DNA of 43,048 nt from DATCLS01 sp036563805. Lineage in GTDB: Bacteria; Actinomycetota; Acidimicrobiia; Acidimicrobiales; VFJN01. The DNA is taken from contig DATCLS010000033.1 of assembly GCA_036563805.1 (NCBI GenBank), positions 1-43,048 of the forward strand, written 5' to 3'. Each line of letters begins with the position of its first letter. The stretch's first letter is position 1. Both the position numbers and the translations under genes were made by a program. The notes under the pieces are model-generated. The model was not told where the DNA came from, did not search any database, and saw only the letters and a program-made list of their open reading frames with translations. Shown here in pieces: positions 15,950-23,365 of the stretch.

Positions 15950-16474
15950 TCAGGATGCGAGGCCGGCGGCCGCCGCCACGACCTGGGGGCGGGCCACCGC
16001 GGCCCAGGCGTCCAGCGTCTCCGGGTCCTCGTAGGCCGTGTCGAGCAGGTACAGGCCCCGCGTCGGGCAGGTGGCGCCCAGCTCGACCAACACCGGGCGC
16101 AGCTGCATCTCCGGCGCCAGGGCGTGGTGGGGACCCGCCCCCAGCATCACGGGGACGGCCACGACGCCGGCCAGCCCGTCGTTGCCCAGCTGGTCGAGGA
16201 ACAGCTTGAGCACACCGGTGAAGCTGGCCTTGAAGGTCGGGCTGGCGAAGACCGCAACGTCGCAGCCCTTGACCGACTCGACGGCGGCGGTCACGGCCGG
16301 GTCGCCCCAGCCGAGCAGGCCCGCGCCCAGCTCGATGACGTCGACCGTGACCGCCGGGGGCCCGTCGCCCAGGCGCTCGGCCACCAGCGTGGCGGCCGCC
16401 AGCGTGCGGGAGCGGGGCTTGGGGTTGCCGACGACAACCGCGACCTTCAGGGGATCCGTGGGCCGGTCGTCCAT
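15950..16474 (-). CDS. NADPH-dependent FMN reductase family protein
   Basis: 174 aa from ATG 16474. The flavodoxin-like fold is shown by VAVVVGNPKPRSRTLAAATLVAERL (phosphate loop of the SsuE/ArsH-like reductases) and ASPTFKASFTGVLKLFLDQL. Members use NADPH to reduce flavin. It is divergent from cobO and downstream of the riboswitch region on the same strand as cobN. The cobalt must be reduced before adenosylation by CobO, so this is a plausible flavin supplier for cob(II)yrinate reduction; that is inference from position only. CACTAT ends six bases upstream of the ATG, suggesting leaderless translation. Confidence 0.82.
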   Translation of the reverse strand: MDDRPTDPLKVAVVVGNPKPRSRTLAAATLVAERLGDGPPAVTVDVIELGAGLLGWGDPAVTAAVESVKGCDVAVFASPTFKASFTGVLKLFLDQLGNDGLAGVVAVPVMLGAGPHHALAPEMQLRPVLVELGATCPTRGLYLLDTAYEDPETLDAWAAVARPQVVAAAAGLAS

Positions 16475-16496
16475 GACCACATAGTGTCGCGGCGCG
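16475..16496. promoter_or_regulatory. 22-bp divergent leaderless promoter pair
   Basis: Only 22 bp separate the start codons of the FMN reductase and cobO. Minus strand: CACTAT (16486-16481) with six bases to ATG. Plus strand: TAGTGT (16482-16487) with nine bases to ATG. The two -10 elements overlap almost completely, so the promoters probably exclude each other. Confidence 0.45.
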
Positions 16497-17075
16497 ATGA
16501 GCGACCGCGACCCCGCCGAGGTGCCCACCGACGACCGCCGACCCGACGACCTCCGCCGGGCGCCGTCGCTCGTCCTGGTCAACACCGGGCCGGGCAAGGG
16601 CAAGACCACGGCGGCGATGGGGGTGGTGATCCGGTCGGTGGCCCGTGGCTGGCCGGTGGCGGTCGTGCAGTTCATCAAGTCGGGCACGTGGCGCACCGGC
16701 GAGGAGAAGGTGTGCCGCCAGCTGGGCGTGGACTGGTGGGCGCTGGGCGAGGGCTTCACCTGGGAGTCCACCGACCTGGCCGAGGACCAGGCCAAGGCCG
16801 TCCATGCCTGGGAGCGGGCCCGGGGCCTGATCGCCGCCGCCGCCCACCGCCTGGTCGTGCTCGACGAGGTCACCTATCCCATGAACTGGGGGTGGATCGA
16901 CACCGACGACGTCGTGGCCGCCATCCGCGACCGCCCCGAGACCGTGAACGTGGTCGCCACCGGGCGCAACGCCCCACAGGCCCTGATCGACGTCGCCGAC
17001 ACCGTGACCGAGATGCAGGTCGTCAAGCACGCCTACAAGGCGGGCATCCGGGCCATGAAGGGGATCGAGTACTAG
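16497..17075 (+). CDS. cobO: Cob(I)yrinic acid a,c-diamide adenosyltransferase
   Basis: 192 aa, the usual CobO/BtuR length. P-loop GPGKGKTT (31-38) with the reversed triphosphate use known for the family, then VVQFIKSGTW, the Walker-B-like VVLDEVTYPMNWGW and TGRNAPQALIDVADTVTEM. It transfers adenosyl from ATP to cob(I)alt corrinoids, the step after cobalt insertion by CobN. A perfect hairpin follows 38 bp after the stop. Divergent from the FMN reductase, a possible electron supplier. Confidence 0.95.
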   Translation: MSDRDPAEVPTDDRRPDDLRRAPSLVLVNTGPGKGKTTAAMGVVIRSVARGWPVAVVQFIKSGTWRTGEEKVCRQLGVDWWALGEGFTWESTDLAEDQAKAVHAWERARGLIAAAAHRLVVLDEVTYPMNWGWIDTDDVVAAIRDRPETVNVVATGRNAPQALIDVADTVTEMQVVKHAYKAGIRAMKGIEY

Positions 17076-17113
17076 GTCCCGACCCGCAAGCCGGCGGCGG
17101 GCGATGGCGGTGG

Positions 17114-17141
17114 GGTGACGGCGCCGGGCGGCGCCGTCACC
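17114..17141. terminator. Perfect 12-bp bidirectional terminator hairpin
   Basis: GGTGACGGCGCC (17114-17125), loop GGGC, and GGCGCCGTCACC (17130-17141). It sits between the convergent cobO and YceI genes, 38 and 6 bp from their stops, so it can serve both strands. No U-tract. Confidence 0.65.
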
Positions 17142-17147
17142 GGGCGG

Positions 17148-17732
17148 TCAGCCCTCCTCGGTCTTGCGCACGGCCTCGGCCTCGATCTCGATCCGGGCCG
17201 ACTTGCCGACGAGCACGCCGCCCGTCTCGAGCGGCTGGTTCCACGTGAGCCCGAAGTCCTCGCGGTCGATCTCGGTCGTGGCCGTGATGCCGAACCGCTG
17301 GTTGCCCCACGGGTCCTTGGCCACGCCCTCGTAGGTGACGTCGAGGTCGACCGGGCGGGTCACGTCGCGCACGGTGAGGTCGCCCTGGACCGTGAAGCGC
17401 CCGGGACCGGTGACGGTGACGCCCCGCGACCGGTAGGTGATCGTCGGGTACTTCTCGGCGTCGAAGAAGTCGGGGGAGCGGAGGTGGTTGTCGCGCGTCT
17501 CGTCGCGCGTGTCGATGCTGGCGACGTCGATGGTCACCTCGACCGACGAAGCCGCGGGGTCGTCGGCTACGGTCACGACGCCCGAGAACGACGCGAATCG
17601 GCCGCGAACCCGGGACACCATCATGTGCCGCACCGAGAACCCGACATGCGAGTGGGCGGGGTCGAGCTCGAACGTCCCGGGCGTCGGTACCTCGAGCCCG
17701 TCGACGGTCCTGGTGAGCGCTGTGTCGGCCAT
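17148..17732 (-). CDS. YceI-family lipid/isoprenoid-binding-like protein
   Basis: 194 aa. YceI lipocalin-like signatures: GTFELDPAHSHVGFSVRHMMVSRVRGRF, then ASIDTRDETRDNHLRSPDFFDAEKYPTITYRS and GDLTVRDVTRPVDLDVTYEG. The ATG at 17732 is preferred over an upstream in-frame ATG at 17759 because AAGGAGG lies five bases before it. No signal peptide, as in many actinobacterial homologues, so probably cytoplasmic. The binding ligand is unknown. Divergent from a MarR regulator, which probably controls it. Confidence 0.9.
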   Translation of the reverse strand: MADTALTRTVDGLEVPTPGTFELDPAHSHVGFSVRHMMVSRVRGRFASFSGVVTVADDPAASSVEVTIDVASIDTRDETRDNHLRSPDFFDAEKYPTITYRSRGVTVTGPGRFTVQGDLTVRDVTRPVDLDVTYEGVAKDPWGNQRFGITATTEIDREDFGLTWNQPLETGGVLVGKSARIEIEAEAVRKTEEG

Positions 17733-17803
17733 GCCGCCTGCCTCCTTGTCCGTCTCCATTGCCGAGGCGTCCTTCGCCCCGCCTCACCGTAGCGGCCAAA
17801 TAT

Positions 17804-17815
17804 TTGCACTCGCAA
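17804..17815. promoter_or_regulatory. MarR operator candidate
   Basis: TTGCACTCGCAA is an inverted repeat (TTGC/GCAA) in an AT-rich patch between the YceI and MarR starts, with a further TTGCA at 17819-17823. Its place between divergent genes fits a site for the MarR protein. Confidence 0.45.
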
Positions 17816-17834
17816 CTATTGCACATACCATGGG

Positions 17835-18335
17835 ATGATGGACCGGCTGCAGGACGACCGCCTGACGCTGATGGGCCTGTTCGTCGAGAGCTACAAGGGC
17901 CTGACGGCACGGCTCGAGCGGGGGCTCGACCAGGAGAGCGGCCTGTCACTCCAGTGGTTCGAGCTGCTCATCCGCCTGGCCCGCTCCCCGGACCACCGCC
18001 TCCGCATGTCCGACCTGGCCCTGCAGACGGGGCTCACCCCGAGCGGGCTCACGCGGGCCGTCGACCGGCTCGAGGAGGAGGGCCTCGTCGAGCGCGTCGC
18101 CTGCCCGTCCGACCGGCGGGGCGCGTACGCCACGCTGACCGAGGCCGGGCTCGCCCGCATCACCGCCGCCGTCGGGCCCCACCTCGACGACATCCAGGCG
18201 CACCTCACCGGCATCCTGACGGCCGACGAGCAGCGCAGCCTGGCCGCTCTGCTTCGCAAGGTGCGCGACCACGTGAACCCCGAGGCCGCCACGGTGTCGC
18301 CACCGCCGGACGACGACACCGAGGCGGTCGCCTGA
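17835..18335 (+). CDS. MarR-family transcriptional regulator
   Basis: 166 aa. Winged-helix core: GLSLQWFELLIRLARSP, LRMSDLALQTGLTPSGLTRAVDRLEEEGLVERV, then the wing CPSDRRGAYATLTEAG. A dimer of this type senses small phenolic or oxidant ligands; the ligand here is unknown. Two adjacent ATG codons (17835 and 17838) could start it. It is divergent from YceI across 102 bp with a palindrome at 17804-17815, so it probably regulates both genes. A GGGCGCCC-AGC-GGGCGCCC hairpin follows at 18408-18426. Confidence 0.9.
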   Translation: MMDRLQDDRLTLMGLFVESYKGLTARLERGLDQESGLSLQWFELLIRLARSPDHRLRMSDLALQTGLTPSGLTRAVDRLEEEGLVERVACPSDRRGAYATLTEAGLARITAAVGPHLDDIQAHLTGILTADEQRSLAALLRKVRDHVNPEAATVSPPPDDDTEAVA

Positions 18336-18407
18336 GGCGGCCCGGCGCCCGGGGCAGGAGAGCGCCCGACGGCGGACGGTAGGGGTTCTCGGGGAGGCGG
18401 GCCACGC

Positions 18408-18426
18408 GGGCGCCCAGCGGGCGCCC
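18408..18426 (+). terminator. 8-bp hairpin downstream of marR gene
   Basis: GGGCGCCC (18408-18415) and GGGCGCCC (18419-18426) pair around AGC. It is 72 bp past the MarR stop and upstream of the GAF regulator's operator. Without a U-tract it is only a candidate terminator. Confidence 0.35.
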
Positions 18427-18497
18427 TGAGCGGGACCGGCGGCATTGAGGATCCGACGGCCCCGCCAGGACGGTGCCGGGCCGACCGTGCCGACCCC

Positions 18498-18515
18498 AAG
18501 GTTGGAATAAGGTTG
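18498..18515. promoter_or_regulatory. Direct-repeat operator upstream of the GAF regulator
   Basis: AAGGTTG at 18498-18504 and again at 18509-18515, one helical turn (11 bp) apart; the opposite strand reads CAACCTT twice. Similar CAACCTT-type repeats are, as I recall, common before actinobacterial aldehyde/alcohol dehydrogenase genes controlled by this regulator class. Likely autoregulation. Confidence 0.45.
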
Positions 18516-18549
18516 CAGCCGGTCCGCGGGAGCGGACGAGATCGGTCGG

Positions 18550-19773
18550 GTGAGGGTGATGGACGAGGAGCTCGTCCGGCGCCGCCGGGCAATCGAACGT
18601 CAGCGAGCTCGGTTCTTCGACGACCCCGCGTCCGCCGCCACCGTCGACGGGGCGGTGCGCGAGTCCTGGCTCCGCTGCGCGCCCGCCCTCGACCGCTCGC
18701 TGGCGGCCGCCCCGCTCGACGAGGCCGACACAGCCAGCGAGCGCTGGGAGGCGTCGCCGATCCGTCGGGCGTTCCCCGGCCTGACCGACCAGCTCGAGCG
18801 GGCCTGCCACGACGGTGACCTGATGGCCGGCGTCACCGACGAGCACGGTCGGCTCCTGTGGACCACGGGGCATCGGCGGCTGCGCGACCGGGCCGAGTCG
18901 GTGAACTTCACGGTCGGCGGCCGGTGGGACGAGCCGTCGGCCGGCACCAACGCGGTGGGGCTGGCGCTGGTCACGGGCTCCCCCTCGTCGGTGTTCGCCC
19001 TGGAGCACTGGTGCCAGGCCGTCGAGGACTGGGTGTGCTACTCGGCGCCGGTCCGCGACGCCGACGGCACCCTGCTCGGCGTCATCGACCTCAGCACGAC
19101 GTGGGACCGGGCCAGTCCGCTCGGCCTGACCACCGTTTCGGCCCTGGCCCAGGTGACCGAGCACCTGCTGCGGCAGGCGCCGCGCCCGACCCGGCCCCGG
19201 AACGGCGAGGCCGGCCTCGACCTGCGGGTGCTGGGCCGGGCCGAGGCGAAGCTCGACGGGGTGCCGCTGGCGCTGTCGCTCCGCCACCTCGAGATCCTCA
19301 CGGTGCTGGCCTGCGTGGGCCAGGCCACGCTGGGCGAGCTCCACGCCCTGCTGCACGGCGACCGCGACGTGTCGCCCACGACGACCAAGGCCGAGGTGTC
19401 GCGCCTGCGGCGGGTGCTCGGCGGGGCGATCGCCTCCCGCCCCTACCAGCTCACCGTGCCGGTCCGGGTCGACCTGCTGGACGTGCTGGCCCGGCTGGAG
19501 GCCGGCGACACGGCCGGGGCCGTCCGCCGCTACCGGGGGCAGCTCCTGGCGGCGAGCGACGCCCCGTTCGTGGTCGAGCGGCGCCACCACTGCGACGTGG
19601 CGCTGCGCACCGCCCTGCTGCGGACCGGGTCGAGCCGCGACCTGCTGGCCTACGCCGAGGTCCACCCGTTCGACGTCGAGGTGCTCGAGCGGGCGCTGGA
19701 GCGGGCCGGCGCCGACGGGCCGGACGTGGCCAGCGCCACGGCCCGGCTGGCGGTGGCGCTGGCCGACCGCTGA
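18550..19773 (+). CDS. GAF-domain transcriptional regulator with winged helix (AcoR-like sensor half)
   Basis: 407 aa. The N-terminal part (RESWLRCAPALDRS, then a GAF domain ending in VCYSAPVRDADGTLLGVIDLSTTW with GTNAVGLAL) is like the sensor half of AcoR-type activators. It lacks the sigma-54 AAA domain; from about residue 220 a winged-helix/BTAD-like region (LDLRVLGRAEAKLDG, LSLRHLEILTVLACVG, TTKAEVSRLRRVLGGAIASRPYQL) replaces it. This architecture is common in actinobacteria beside aldehyde dehydrogenase genes, but no such target is adjacent here. GTG 18550 or ATG 18559 could be the start. A probable operator lies 35-52 bp upstream. Confidence 0.82.
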   Translation: MRVMDEELVRRRRAIERQRARFFDDPASAATVDGAVRESWLRCAPALDRSLAAAPLDEADTASERWEASPIRRAFPGLTDQLERACHDGDLMAGVTDEHGRLLWTTGHRRLRDRAESVNFTVGGRWDEPSAGTNAVGLALVTGSPSSVFALEHWCQAVEDWVCYSAPVRDADGTLLGVIDLSTTWDRASPLGLTTVSALAQVTEHLLRQAPRPTRPRNGEAGLDLRVLGRAEAKLDGVPLALSLRHLEILTVLACVGQATLGELHALLHGDRDVSPTTTKAEVSRLRRVLGGAIASRPYQLTVPVRVDLLDVLARLEAGDTAGAVRRYRGQLLAASDAPFVVERRHHCDVALRTALLRTGSSRDLLAYAEVHPFDVEVLERALERAGADGPDVASATARLAVALADR

Positions 19774-20055
19774 CGTCCCGGCGGGGCCGAGGGCCACGGG
19801 GCAGCGGCGGGGTACGCCCACACCACTCCCCGTCGCCTCCGGTGCGCGCCGGCGCGCTCCCCGGCGTGGTCCCACACCCTGGTCAGAGAGGGTGCCGAAC
19901 CGGCGGGACGGGCATCGGGGACCGCCGATCGGGGGAGTCCCGGCATGATCTCCCGCACGCTGGGTATCGGGACGGGCACGGGACGGGGGACCGTCCGGGG
20001 GACCGCCACCGCTCATCGTGGTGCGGGAGGCACGACGACCGAGGAGCGACGGACG

Positions 20056-20784
20056 ATGTCGGTGTTCGACCTCTTGGACCGCGAGTGGTCCCGCCTGCGC
20101 GGCGACGCCCGGGCGGCCCGGCGGCTGCCCGACGTCTGCGAGGCGGCCGGCGGCGCCGGCTCGCTGGCCGCCGTCGAGGGGTTCGTGCGGTCGGCCGGCG
20201 CGGCCGAGGCCGACCGCGTGCTGGTCGGGCTCGTGGCCCGGGCGGTCGAGGGCGACACGTTGGCGGCCCGGGTGCTGCTCCAGCTGTTGCTGCCCGGCGT
20301 GCGCCGGCTGGCGCGCACCTGGTGGGCCCTCGGCGACGCCGACGAGCGGGCGGCGGCGGCCGTCGCCGCCACCTACGACCGGATCCGCCGCTACCCGCTG
20401 GCCCGCCGCCCCCGCCGGGTGGCGGCCAACGTGCTCATGGACGCGGCCGCCGAGCTGCGCCGGGCCGCCCGTGCCGCGGCCCGCACCGCCGGGCCCCGCG
20501 TCACGACCGTCGGCCCGGCGGTCGCAGGCGGGGACGGGGCCGGGATCGAGCCGCTGGTCGAGCCGGTGGCCGGCGACAGCGTCCACCCGGCCGTCGAGCT
20601 GGCCGACGTGCTGGCCGACGCCGTCGACGACGGGCGGCTCAGCCGGGACGACGCCGAGCTGATCGCCGCCTCCCGCATCGCCGGCACCAGCCTGAGCGAG
20701 ATCGCCCGCCGCCGGGGCGCCAAGCTGCGCACGCTCCAGTGGCGCCGGAAGCGGGCCGAGGCGGCGCTGGCGGCCGCCTCCTGA
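20056..20784 (+). CDS. Sigma-factor-like / HTH regulatory protein
   Basis: 242 aa. The middle resembles a degenerate sigma-70 region 2 (LLPGVRRLARTWWALGDADERAAAAVAATYDRIRRYPL), and the C-terminus carries an HTH like region 4 (GRLSRDDAELIAASRIAGTSLSEIARRRGAKLRTLQWRRKRAEAAL). Related actinobacterial proteins are often annotated as hypothetical or sigma-like; promoter specificity is unknown. ATG with GAGGAG upstream. The 282-bp gap before it (19774-20055) holds several GGGACGG-type short repeats but no recognisable gene or site. Convergent with menB. Confidence 0.65.
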   Translation: MSVFDLLDREWSRLRGDARAARRLPDVCEAAGGAGSLAAVEGFVRSAGAAEADRVLVGLVARAVEGDTLAARVLLQLLLPGVRRLARTWWALGDADERAAAAVAATYDRIRRYPLARRPRRVAANVLMDAAAELRRAARAAARTAGPRVTTVGPAVAGGDGAGIEPLVEPVAGDSVHPAVELADVLADAVDDGRLSRDDAELIAASRIAGTSLSEIARRRGAKLRTLQWRRKRAEAALAAAS

Positions 20785-20862
20785 CCGGCCGCCCCCCGAG
20801 GGGGACGCCCGGCCCTCCGGCTCGCCCGCGGTGTCCGGCTCGGGCCGCCGTCAGCTGCGCCA

Positions 20863-21762
20863 TCAGTAGTGCCAGGGGAAGGCGCTCCAGTCGGGGTCGC
20901 GCTTCTCGAGGAAGGCGTCGCGCCCCTCCTGGGCCTCGTCGGTCCCGTAGGCCAGGCGGGTGGCCTCGCCGGCGAACACCTGCTGGCCCACCAGCCCGTC
21001 GTCGATCAGGTTCAGCGCGAACTTGACCATGCGCTGGGCGGTCGGGCTCTTGCTCAGCACCCTACGGGCCCACTCCAGCCCCACCCGCTCCAGGTCCTCG
21101 TGCGGGACGACGGCGTTGACCATGCCCATGCGGTGGGCGTCGTCGGCCGTGTAGGTGTCGCCGAGAAAGAAGATCTCGCGGGCGAACTTCTGGCCGACCT
21201 GGCGGGCCAGGTAGGCCGAGCCGAACCCGCCGTCGAAGCTGGCCACGTCGGTGTCGGTCTGGCGGAACCGGGCGTGCTCGCGGCTGGCGATCGTCAGGTC
21301 GCACACGACGTGCAGGCTGTGGCCGCCGCCGGCCGCCCACCCGGGCACCAGGCAGATCACCACCTTGGGCATGAACCGGATGAGCCGCTGGACCTCGAGG
21401 ATGTGGAGGCGCCCGGTGCGGGCCGGGTCCGCGGTCTCGCGCGAGTCGCCCTCGGCGTACAGGTAGCCGTCGCGCCCGCGGATGCGCTGGTCGCCACCCG
21501 AGCAGAACGCCCAGCCGCCGTCGCGGGGCGACGGGCCGTTGCCGGTGAGCAGCACGCAGCCCACGTCGGGCTGCTGCCGCGCGTGGTCGAGCACGCGGTA
21601 CAGCTCGTCGACCGTGTGGGGGCGGAAGGCGTTGCGGACCTCGGGCCGGTCGAAGGCGACGCGCACCGCGCCCACGTCGACCGCCCGGTGGTAGGTGATG
21701 TCGGTGAGCTCGAAGCCCTCGACGGGCTCCCAGGCGGCGGGGTCGAACAGCGCGGAGACCAT
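20863..21762 (-). CDS. menB: 1,4-dihydroxy-2-naphthoyl-CoA synthase
   Basis: 299 aa, typical MenB length. Crotonase signatures specific to MenB: RVAFDRPEVRNAFRPHTVDELYRVLDHAR, FCSGGDQRIRGRDGYLY, VPGWAAGGGHSLHVVCDLTIASREHARFRQTD, SFDGGFGSAYLARQVGQK, and the C-terminal DWSAFPWHY. It closes the second ring in menaquinone synthesis. No other men gene is in the window. A short-hairpin candidate (CCCCC/GGGGG, 20792-20804) lies between it and the convergent sigma-like gene. Same strand as, and 37 bp downstream of, the aldo/keto reductase. Confidence 0.95.
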   Translation of the reverse strand: MVSALFDPAAWEPVEGFELTDITYHRAVDVGAVRVAFDRPEVRNAFRPHTVDELYRVLDHARQQPDVGCVLLTGNGPSPRDGGWAFCSGGDQRIRGRDGYLYAEGDSRETADPARTGRLHILEVQRLIRFMPKVVICLVPGWAAGGGHSLHVVCDLTIASREHARFRQTDTDVASFDGGFGSAYLARQVGQKFAREIFFLGDTYTADDAHRMGMVNAVVPHEDLERVGLEWARRVLSKSPTAQRMVKFALNLIDDGLVGQQVFAGEATRLAYGTDEAQEGRDAFLEKRDPDWSAFPWHY

Positions 21763-21799
21763 GGGGCGTGGTCTACACGGGGGAACGGCCGGAGGCCCG

Positions 21800-22768
21800 T
21801 TAGCGGACCGCGGCCGCGACCCGGGCCAGCGTCTCCTCGTCGAGGTGCTCGAGCACGTCGAGAGCGCCCATGTTCTCGACCACCTGCTCGACGCGGCTGG
21901 CCCCGGTGATGACCGACGACACCCGGGGGTTGGCCGCGCACCAGGCGATGGCGAGCTGGGACAGCGTGCAGTCGAGCTCCTTGGCCACGTCGGCCAGCTT
22001 GCGGACCTTGGCGTTGGCGGCCGGGTCGGTGAGCCGGTCGCGCAGCCACTCGTAGCCGGGGAGCTTCGCCCGGCTGCCCTCGGGGATGCCGTCGAGGTAC
22101 TTGCCGCTGAGCAGCCCGGAGGCCAGCGGGCTCCACGTCGTGAGGCCGAGGCCGATGTCGTCGTACAGGCGGGCGTACTCGCGCTCGACCCGGCGCCGCT
22201 CGAACAGGTTGTACTGGGGCTGTTCGACCACCGGCTTGTGCAGGTGGTGGCGGTCGGCGATCAGCCAGGCGGCCCGGATCTCGTCGGCCGACCACTCGGA
22301 CGTGCCCCAGTACAGGGCCTTGCCCGACGACACGATGTCGGACATGGCCCACACCGTCTCCTCGATCGGGGTCTCGGGGTCGGGCCGATGGCAGTAGATG
22401 ATGTCGAGGTAGTCGAGCCCGAACCGCTCGAGCGACGGATCGATGGCCTCCAGCAGGTACTTGCGGTTGAGCGTGTTGCGGGAGTGGGGGTTGTTGTGGA
22501 TGCCCCAGAAGTACTTCGACGACACGATGTACGAGTGCCGGGGCCAGCCCAGGTCCTTGATCGCCTGGCCCATGATCCGCTCGGACTCGCCGCCGGCGTA
22601 GGCCTCGGCGTTGTCGAAGAAGTTGACGCCGGCCTCGCGTGCGGCCGCCAGGCAGTCGCGGGCCGCGCCCACGTCGATCTGGTCGCCGAACGTGACCCAC
22701 GAGCCGAACGAAAGGACGCTGACCTTCAGGCCGGAGCGGCCCAGGCGCCGGTAGGGCATCTTCGCCAT
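21800..22768 (-). CDS. Aldo/keto reductase (voltage-gated K+ channel beta-subunit-like)
   Basis: 322 aa. YRRLGRSGLKVSVLSFGSW at the start, the catalytic tetrad context FFDNAEAYAGG (Asp, Tyr), SSKYFW (Lys) and DIIYCHRPDP (His), and the NADPH-binding GASRVEQVVENMGAL near the end. The NTLNRKYLLEAIDPSLERFGLDYLDIIYCHR stretch places it with the Kv-beta-like AKRs, soluble NADPH-dependent carbonyl reductases. CATACT ends exactly six bases before the ATG, so leaderless. It may be co-transcribed with menB, though no functional link is known. Confidence 0.9.
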   Translation of the reverse strand: MAKMPYRRLGRSGLKVSVLSFGSWVTFGDQIDVGAARDCLAAAREAGVNFFDNAEAYAGGESERIMGQAIKDLGWPRHSYIVSSKYFWGIHNNPHSRNTLNRKYLLEAIDPSLERFGLDYLDIIYCHRPDPETPIEETVWAMSDIVSSGKALYWGTSEWSADEIRAAWLIADRHHLHKPVVEQPQYNLFERRRVEREYARLYDDIGLGLTTWSPLASGLLSGKYLDGIPEGSRAKLPGYEWLRDRLTDPAANAKVRKLADVAKELDCTLSQLAIAWCAANPRVSSVITGASRVEQVVENMGALDVLEHLDEETLARVAAAVR

Positions 22769-22938
22769 GGGCCGAGTATGGCAGCCGCGGCCGGTGATGC
22801 CGCCCGCCGCCTCCGTTGGACCGGTCGCGGGGCGGCCGAGGGTGGGCTTTGGGCGGGTTCCGAACGGCCTTCCCGCTCGGGGCGGACGGGCCCCGACCGG
22901 TTCGCGGAGGGTGATCGCCCTCTGCCAGACTGACGCCC

Positions 22939-23364
22939 ATGCGAGCCGTGGTCATCTACGAGAGCCTCACCGGGAACACGGCCCGGGCCGCGCAGATCGT
23001 CGCCGCGGCGGCTCGTGCCGAAGGGGCCGACGTGGCCGTCTACCCGATCGACAACATCGGCCTGAAGGACCTGGCCGAGGCCGACCTCGTGTTCGTGGGT
23101 ACGTGGGTCGACGGGCTGATCCTGTTCGGGCACCGCCCCGGCCGGGCCGGGCGGCTGAAGAAGATGCCGGTCATCGACGGCAAGCGGGCCGCCATCTTCA
23201 TGACCTACGCCATCCATGCCGGCAAGGCCCTGGAGCGCTTCCAGCGGGTGGTCGAGGAGCGGGGGGCCACCGTCGTCGCCTCCACGCTGCTGCGGCGCGA
23301 CCGGCTCGCCCAAGGCGTCGAGGACTTCGTGCGCCAAGCGCTCGCCACGGTCCCGGCCACCTGA
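22939..23364 (+). CDS. Flavodoxin-fold protein
   Basis: 141 aa. N-terminal flavodoxin signature VVIYESLTGNTARAAQIVAAAA (FMN phosphate loop ESLTGNT), followed by DLVFVGTWVDGL and an AIFMTYAIHAGKAL strand-loop. Too short for a long-chain flavodoxin; likely a small electron carrier or FMN-binding regulator. CAGACT ends seven bases before the ATG (leaderless). The stop is one base from the ATG of the next gene, so the pair is an operon. Confidence 0.8.
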   Translation: MRAVVIYESLTGNTARAAQIVAAAARAEGADVAVYPIDNIGLKDLAEADLVFVGTWVDGLILFGHRPGRAGRLKKMPVIDGKRAAIFMTYAIHAGKALERFQRVVEERGATVVASTLLRRDRLAQGVEDFVRQALATVPAT

Positions 23365-23365
23365 G

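Noticed and set aside
8509..16034. Open plus-strand frames of over 1200 codons opposite cobN and hypX
   Set aside because: They are Arg/Gly/Pro/Val-rich mirror frames caused by very high GC content and match no family; cobN and hypX on their own frames are unmistakable.
20056..20784. Mobile-element or plasmid remnant because of the sigma-like protein
   Set aside because: No integrase, transposase, terminal repeat or tRNA-flanked site is visible, and base composition does not differ from the neighbours.
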